Shown here one piece after another: positions 36,964 through 40,458 of a stretch of 40,458 nucleotides of DNA. The DNA is from a virus. The DNA lies in IMG/VR virus record IMGVR_UViG_3300020220_000127, positions 1 to 40,458 of that record; one strand, 5' to 3'. The notes beneath the pieces were generated by a model, which was not told the DNA's origin, did no database searches, and saw only the letters and a program-made list of their open reading frames with translations. The position numbers and the translations under genes were made by a program. Positions within the stretch are counted from its first letter, which is position 1. The number at the start of each line of letters is the position of its first letter.

Positions 36964-38174
36964 GCGACTTTATCTTTAGTTTGATATGGAATCACTTGGA
37001 AACGTACCGGATAGGAAGTGACACGTGTATTACCCCAGTTAGCTGCAATAGTGAATGCAAGTAAATTGAAGGTAACAACAGCACCTTTGCTAAAGGCGAT
37101 ATTGAAGATCTTGGTGTACGGAAGTGTGCTTGTCCTTTTGTCAACCGTGGTGGCATTCCACGGACACGTGATATTATGTGTAGGAGCCAAGATCATTGTT
37201 GTTGACGTATCAGCAGAGTCATTGCGATACGTGGCATTAGTTAATGTCAGCTCATACTGCAAGTATGCTCTGAATGCATACAGGTCTTCATTGGTATAGT
37301 TAAGACCAGGCTGCATGGTGGTAGATGCAAACATGTAGCACAAAGCTGCATCTGCCTCTGCAGGCATCGTTATCTGGTGCGTAAGCGGAGCAGAATTGGT
37401 GGAATTGGAACGAAGAAGATATTCAGTACCGGCTGCAGAACCAGCAGCACCAGTAAGTACAGAGGTAACAAAATTACCATTACCATCGATATCAGCCATG
37501 CGGAAGCTGATCGGCTCGTACATCAGGTTATAGCCGTATGTTTCAAGCGGTGTCGTCTCTAGGTTGACATCAACAATGCCAGACTGCAGAGTACCATCAT
37601 CAAGGATGGATAAGCCCCTGCCAACCTTGATACCACCTAGTGTTGTCTCAGTAGCGACAGGGAGAATCGTTTCACCAGCAGGTCCCTTAAGGTTAGCAGT
37701 AGTAAATGTTAGACCATCATTGCTGAGGAAGGTGATTCGGTATTGATTGTTGGCAGTAGAGACTGCCGTTCCGTACCAGCCATTGCCATTAGTACCATTT
37801 GTCCCGTTGGTACCATTGGTTCCAGGAACGCCCTGTGTACCCTGTGGACCTTGAACAGGACCTCCAAGGTTGTACCAAGTAGTACCATCCCAGAAGAACA
37901 GAAGGTTGTCGTTAGTTACAAGCCAGAAGGTATTTGGGTCAGCATCGTTCGGAAGATCTACTTGTGCTTCAACAACACCAGCTACGTTTACACCTTCACC
38001 AGGGTCACCCTTAGGTCCAATAGGTCCCGTAGGACCAGTAGGCCCAGGAACACCTGGGTAAGTAGGAACCTCACCTACAGCCCAGGTATTAGTATCTGCA
38101 TCGTAAGTAGCAAGTAGATTATCACGAACTACAATGTCACCATCAGCTGGATTAGCAGGGAATTGAAAGCTCAT
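36960..38174 (-). CDS. Collagen-like tail fibre/adhesin
   Basis: A 404-residue protein. It starts with a MSFQFPANPADGDIVVRDNL domain, and has collagen-like Gly-X-Y repeats at about 42-58 (PGVPGPTGPTGPIGPKGDPG) and again near 108-130 (GPQGTQGVPG then repeated TNG), separated by a short W-rich domain (FWLVTNDNLLFFWDGTTWYN). The C-terminal about 190 residues form a β-rich domain with many Thr/Asn. Gly-X-Y repeats give trimeric stalks, so this is a trimeric fibre, probably for host binding. Its end overlaps the accessory gene. Confidence 0.82.
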   Translation of the reverse strand: MSFQFPANPADGDIVVRDNLLATYDADTNTWAVGEVPTYPGVPGPTGPTGPIGPKGDPGEGVNVAGVVEAQVDLPNDADPNTFWLVTNDNLLFFWDGTTWYNLGGPVQGPQGTQGVPGTNGTNGTNGTNGNGWYGTAVSTANNQYRITFLSNDGLTFTTANLKGPAGETILPVATETTLGGIKVGRGLSILDDGTLQSGIVDVNLETTPLETYGYNLMYEPISFRMADIDGNGNFVTSVLTGAAGSAAGTEYLLRSNSTNSAPLTHQITMPAEADAALCYMFASTTMQPGLNYTNEDLYAFRAYLQYELTLTNATYRNDSADTSTTMILAPTHNITCPWNATTVDKRTSTLPYTKIFNIAFSKGAVVTFNLLAFTIAANWGNTRVTSYPVRFQVIPYQTKDKVA

Positions 38175-38188
38175 AATAAATATGTAAG

Positions 38189-38722
38189 TTAAATAAGGCT
38201 GCCAGAAGCCGCTTGATCAGGCGGTAGGTCAACATTGATAACATCCCCCACAGGATCAACCGGAGGGGTACTGAAGGGGCTTGTAGGCCACGGAAACAAA
38301 CCACTAAAGTCTTGGGTAATGACCATACACAACTCATCAGTAGAAGTTGTATTTTTGATCATGGTCTCTCGATCATCTGAACGATCACGAACAGCTGTGC
38401 GGTAATCAAGAACAGCTTGAGGTACAGCCTTGCCTGTCTCAGTTTGACGAACGATGTACCAGTCGTATGGGTTAAGGAGACTACCAGCAGTCATTTTAGT
38501 GGTTCCAACCCACTGCTTAACAAGCTCTGTATGATGCTTAGGGTTGTTTACACCCCAATAGAAGCGTTGATCATAAAAGGGCTCTTCTGGGGCCTCTGTA
38601 ATGCCAATGGCGGCTCGTTCTTCAGGAGATGCAAGGCGAAGCCAGTTGGCAGGATATTGAATGCCATCGTGGGTAAATGCCACGTCTGGACTTATAGGGT
38701 TTCCATTAAGAATAAACATCAT
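38189..38722 (-). CDS. Hypothetical fibre accessory/chaperone protein
   Basis: A 177-residue protein between two fibre genes. It has an N-terminal β part with YPANWLRLASPEERAAIGI, a motif common in phage fibre-associated proteins (residues about 24-42), a helix with FYDQRFYWG, a SLLNPYDWYIVRQTETG segment, and a Pro-rich end. The similarity to tail-fibre assembly proteins is by pattern. It may attach to or help fold the upstream fibre. Confidence 0.65.
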   Translation of the reverse strand: MMFILNGNPISPDVAFTHDGIQYPANWLRLASPEERAAIGITEAPEEPFYDQRFYWGVNNPKHHTELVKQWVGTTKMTAGSLLNPYDWYIVRQTETGKAVPQAVLDYRTAVRDRSDDRETMIKNTTSTDELCMVITQDFSGLFPWPTSPFSTPPVDPVGDVINVDLPPDQAASGSLI

Positions 38723-38734
38723 GTATCTCCATAG

Positions 38735-40458
38735 TTAACGAGCACGAGCCAGGGCAAATGGCGATTCAGCGAAGGCGGCGTAGATAAATGTGTCGTTTGT
38801 GTTAAGGCCGTAGCTTGCATTAGCAACGCGGATAGCGAATCCATTTGAGAGAATATCCACTTTGTTGTATCCCTCACCAACATTCTCAGCAGCCGACTTG
38901 TCAGCTTGCAGTGACTTGTCTGTGACATTGTATGTGTCACGCACTGAATCAAAGATTTTCCAGTTATCTGTGGATGAAGTCTTCTTAATAAGAACGAACC
39001 GAGGTCTAAATCCACAATAAATGAACGGACCTGATGTTTCTGTTTGGCCATTGCCGGTGTATCTGCCGAAGGCGCTATAACCCGCGACTGGGGCGAAGCA
39101 GTAAGAGACGTAGGTGCCAGTATTTGCGTTTGTATTGGTAGCAGTCCCAACACTGAATACTGTGCTTGTGGGTGATGTGCTATTCCAGTATGTAGCGCCT
39201 GATGCCTCCGCAGCGCCTGAATTTAAGATAAGGTAGTTTGTCGCAGCAATGCCGGTGTGCCAAACAGCCCAGTCGCCAGTTGTGTTCCTGCGTTTAACAA
39301 TCGCCATCTGAGGCGCAACGCCGAGCCCATGACCGATGGTTGCATTTGCTCCAGTGCCCGTAAAAGTGACGACAGAGAACCCTGCGCTTGCATTAGCCCG
39401 CACCTGACTGCTAATTGATCCTGCGGTGTTAGCTACCGTGCTACTGCCTGCGTCCCAGCACCAGCCTGCATATGTCGCCGCGTTGTAATTAACTTCCGCC
39501 TGTGTGCCGAGCGTAAAGCCGTTGCTGTTAAACGCTGTTAAGCCATTGTCGCTTGTGACTTCGGCATCTGTGGTGTTTGACTCAAGGCGTGCCTGGGCGC
39601 CACGCACTGCGTCGTAGAGCGCGTGATCTGTTACGGAAGAGCGTGACTTAATCCAAACAAGATCAGGGCTAAAGCCGAGTGTGCTGGTAGGTGTCAGCGT
39701 GGAACCAGTGCCGGTGTAGGTCACCACATCCATCACCGTGCGGGGTTTGGTGATTGTGGGCGTCGGCAGGTTGGCGGTGCAGAGTGCCTTGAAGCCCGAG
39801 GGTGCTTGATAACTGAAACTGCGTTGGCCGAAGTTGCAATCATGCACATTAGATCCAAGGCCGCTGGATGACGCTGGAACTATTGCAGTGCCAGTAACAG
39901 AAGTCTGTGACGGATTTGAGTTAGTGGCAGGGTTTCCACTCGCAAACCAAGTACCGTTTTCGCCGTACCAGATCCTACCTAAATCAGCGTCATAAGCGAC
40001 CATGACAATGTTGCCAGACGCACCAGAGAAGCTGCCATATGAAGTGGTTGCCCCGTTGTGATATACACGACTTGGAGCGTTAATAATTGCCCATCCATTT
40101 GCTGTTCCTCCAAGGTTAGCAGGCGAAGCAGCTCCAATGTTGTAGACACCAACACGTGGATTTGCTGCTGTTGTTAACGTGACTTCCCAGTACCATTTAC
40201 CAGAAGTCATTGCAAAAGTACCGACAGCAGGTGTAGGGGAGGAAGTGCTTACGGTGAGATTACCGTTGCTAAGTGTGCCCCCACCTAAGCCAAGTGGATT
40301 TAACGTGCAATAGTTGCCTCTCACAGTTCCACCAGCGCCTGTGTCGGTGCCGTAGTTCGTGGGACTATCGACGAGGGAATCGTTGCCTGCTCCAGCAGTG
40401 ACGGACAGGTTGTTCGGCGTCCAGTTATTCCCGTTGCCAGAAGTGTCCTTCCCTAGTG
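38735..40458 (-). CDS. Tail fibre protein with SPRY-like domain, 5' end outside window
   Basis: The frame is open to the right edge, giving about 573 visible residues; an internal Met is not the start. Early residues include GNGNNWTPNNLSVTAGAGN and DSLVDSPTNYGTDTG, a hallmark of phage fibre proteins with SPRY domains. A SPRY-like domain follows (SGKWYWEVTLTT, PRVGVYNIG, DLGRIWYGENGTWFASG). After that come three diverged copies of a β module of about 100 residues, each with a P-x-hydrophobic-V-x-IK-x-R/K pattern followed by an aromatic or D-containing strand. It fits gp17 position. It likely binds the host surface. Confidence 0.85.
   Translation of the reverse strand, partial: LGKDTSGNGNNWTPNNLSVTAGAGNDSLVDSPTNYGTDTGAGGTVRGNYCTLNPLGLGGGTLSNGNLTVSTSSPTPAVGTFAMTSGKWYWEVTLTTAANPRVGVYNIGAASPANLGGTANGWAIINAPSRVYHNGATTSYGSFSGASGNIVMVAYDADLGRIWYGENGTWFASGNPATNSNPSQTSVTGTAIVPASSSGLGSNVHDCNFGQRSFSYQAPSGFKALCTANLPTPTITKPRTVMDVVTYTGTGSTLTPTSTLGFSPDLVWIKSRSSVTDHALYDAVRGAQARLESNTTDAEVTSDNGLTAFNSNGFTLGTQAEVNYNAATYAGWCWDAGSSTVANTAGSISSQVRANASAGFSVVTFTGTGANATIGHGLGVAPQMAIVKRRNTTGDWAVWHTGIAATNYLILNSGAAEASGATYWNSTSPTSTVFSVGTATNTNANTGTYVSYCFAPVAGYSAFGRYTGNGQTETSGPFIYCGFRPRFVLIKKTSSTDNWKIFDSVRDTYNVTDKSLQADKSAAENVGEGYNKVDILSNGFAIRVANASYGLNTNDTFIYAAFAESPFALARAR

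Noticed and set aside
1-40458. CRISPR array, insertion sequence, rRNA or complete tRNA genes
   Set aside because: No regular spaced repeats, transposase motifs or rRNA-like sequence was seen anywhere. The only spaced repeats are the in-frame ones at 34902-35025.

Overview
The window is most of the genome of a T7-like cyanobacterial podovirus (Autographiviridae-type cyanophage). Every convincing gene lies on the minus strand, so the genome reads from the right edge to the left. The type is clear from a single-subunit RNA polymerase, T7-style gene order, T7-type SSB, endonuclease, primase-helicase and A-family polymerase, and a class I-like RNR gene pair with MazG, DUF3310 and ThyX, a set typical of cyanopodoviruses. 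A tRNA-Leu fragment beside the integrase resembles the arrangement known in Prochlorococcus phage P-SSP7. Host assignment to Synechococcus/Prochlorococcus relatives is an inference. No psbA, hli or talC gene is seen in this window.

Layout in transcription order. At 40.4-36.5 kb lie the tail-fibre gene (cut by the right edge), fibre accessory genes and a collagen-like adhesin. At 36.5-32.3 kb lie small membrane/lysis candidates, the small terminase, two HNH endonucleases, a repeat-rich protein and the large terminase. At 32.3-30.9 kb are two non-coding blocks rich in inverted repeats flanking thyX; the packaged genome ends are probably here. At 30.9-27.3 kb is an early cluster of tiny, often ATGA-coupled genes and a winged-helix regulator. 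At 27.3-26.1 kb are the integrase, a candidate attP and a terminator. At 26.0-20.1 kb are RNA polymerase, SSB, endonuclease I, primase-helicase and the exonuclease part of DNA polymerase. At 20.1-14.6 kb are the polymerase part, a PD-(D/E)XK nuclease candidate, gp6-like exonuclease and nucleotide-metabolism genes. At 14.6-9.2 kb are portal, scaffold, two peptidoglycan enzymes and the major capsid protein. At 9.2-0 kb are tail tubes A and B and the internal virion (ejectosome) proteins, the last cut by the left edge.

Since gp16 normally precedes the gp17 tail fibre, and both are truncated at opposite edges, the window is probably a circularly assembled genome opened between these genes with a few kb missing.

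Most notable observations: (1) a short membrane-protein gene before the small terminase ends in A_AAA_AAG_TAA, and the -1 frame is open for 61 codons without a recognised start codon, which predicts a programmed -1 frameshift product; (2) DNA polymerase is split into overlapping exonuclease and polymerase ORFs, which one extra A in an A5 run would fuse; (3) integrase, a 41-nt tRNA-Leu segment and a MarR-like regulator suggest integration capacity; (4) the RNR beta-like protein has all metal ligands but Leu at the usual radical-tyrosine position; (5) tail tube B has a roughly 215-residue insertion with two predicted coiled-coil arms; (6) two cell-wall hydrolases sit between scaffold and capsid genes.
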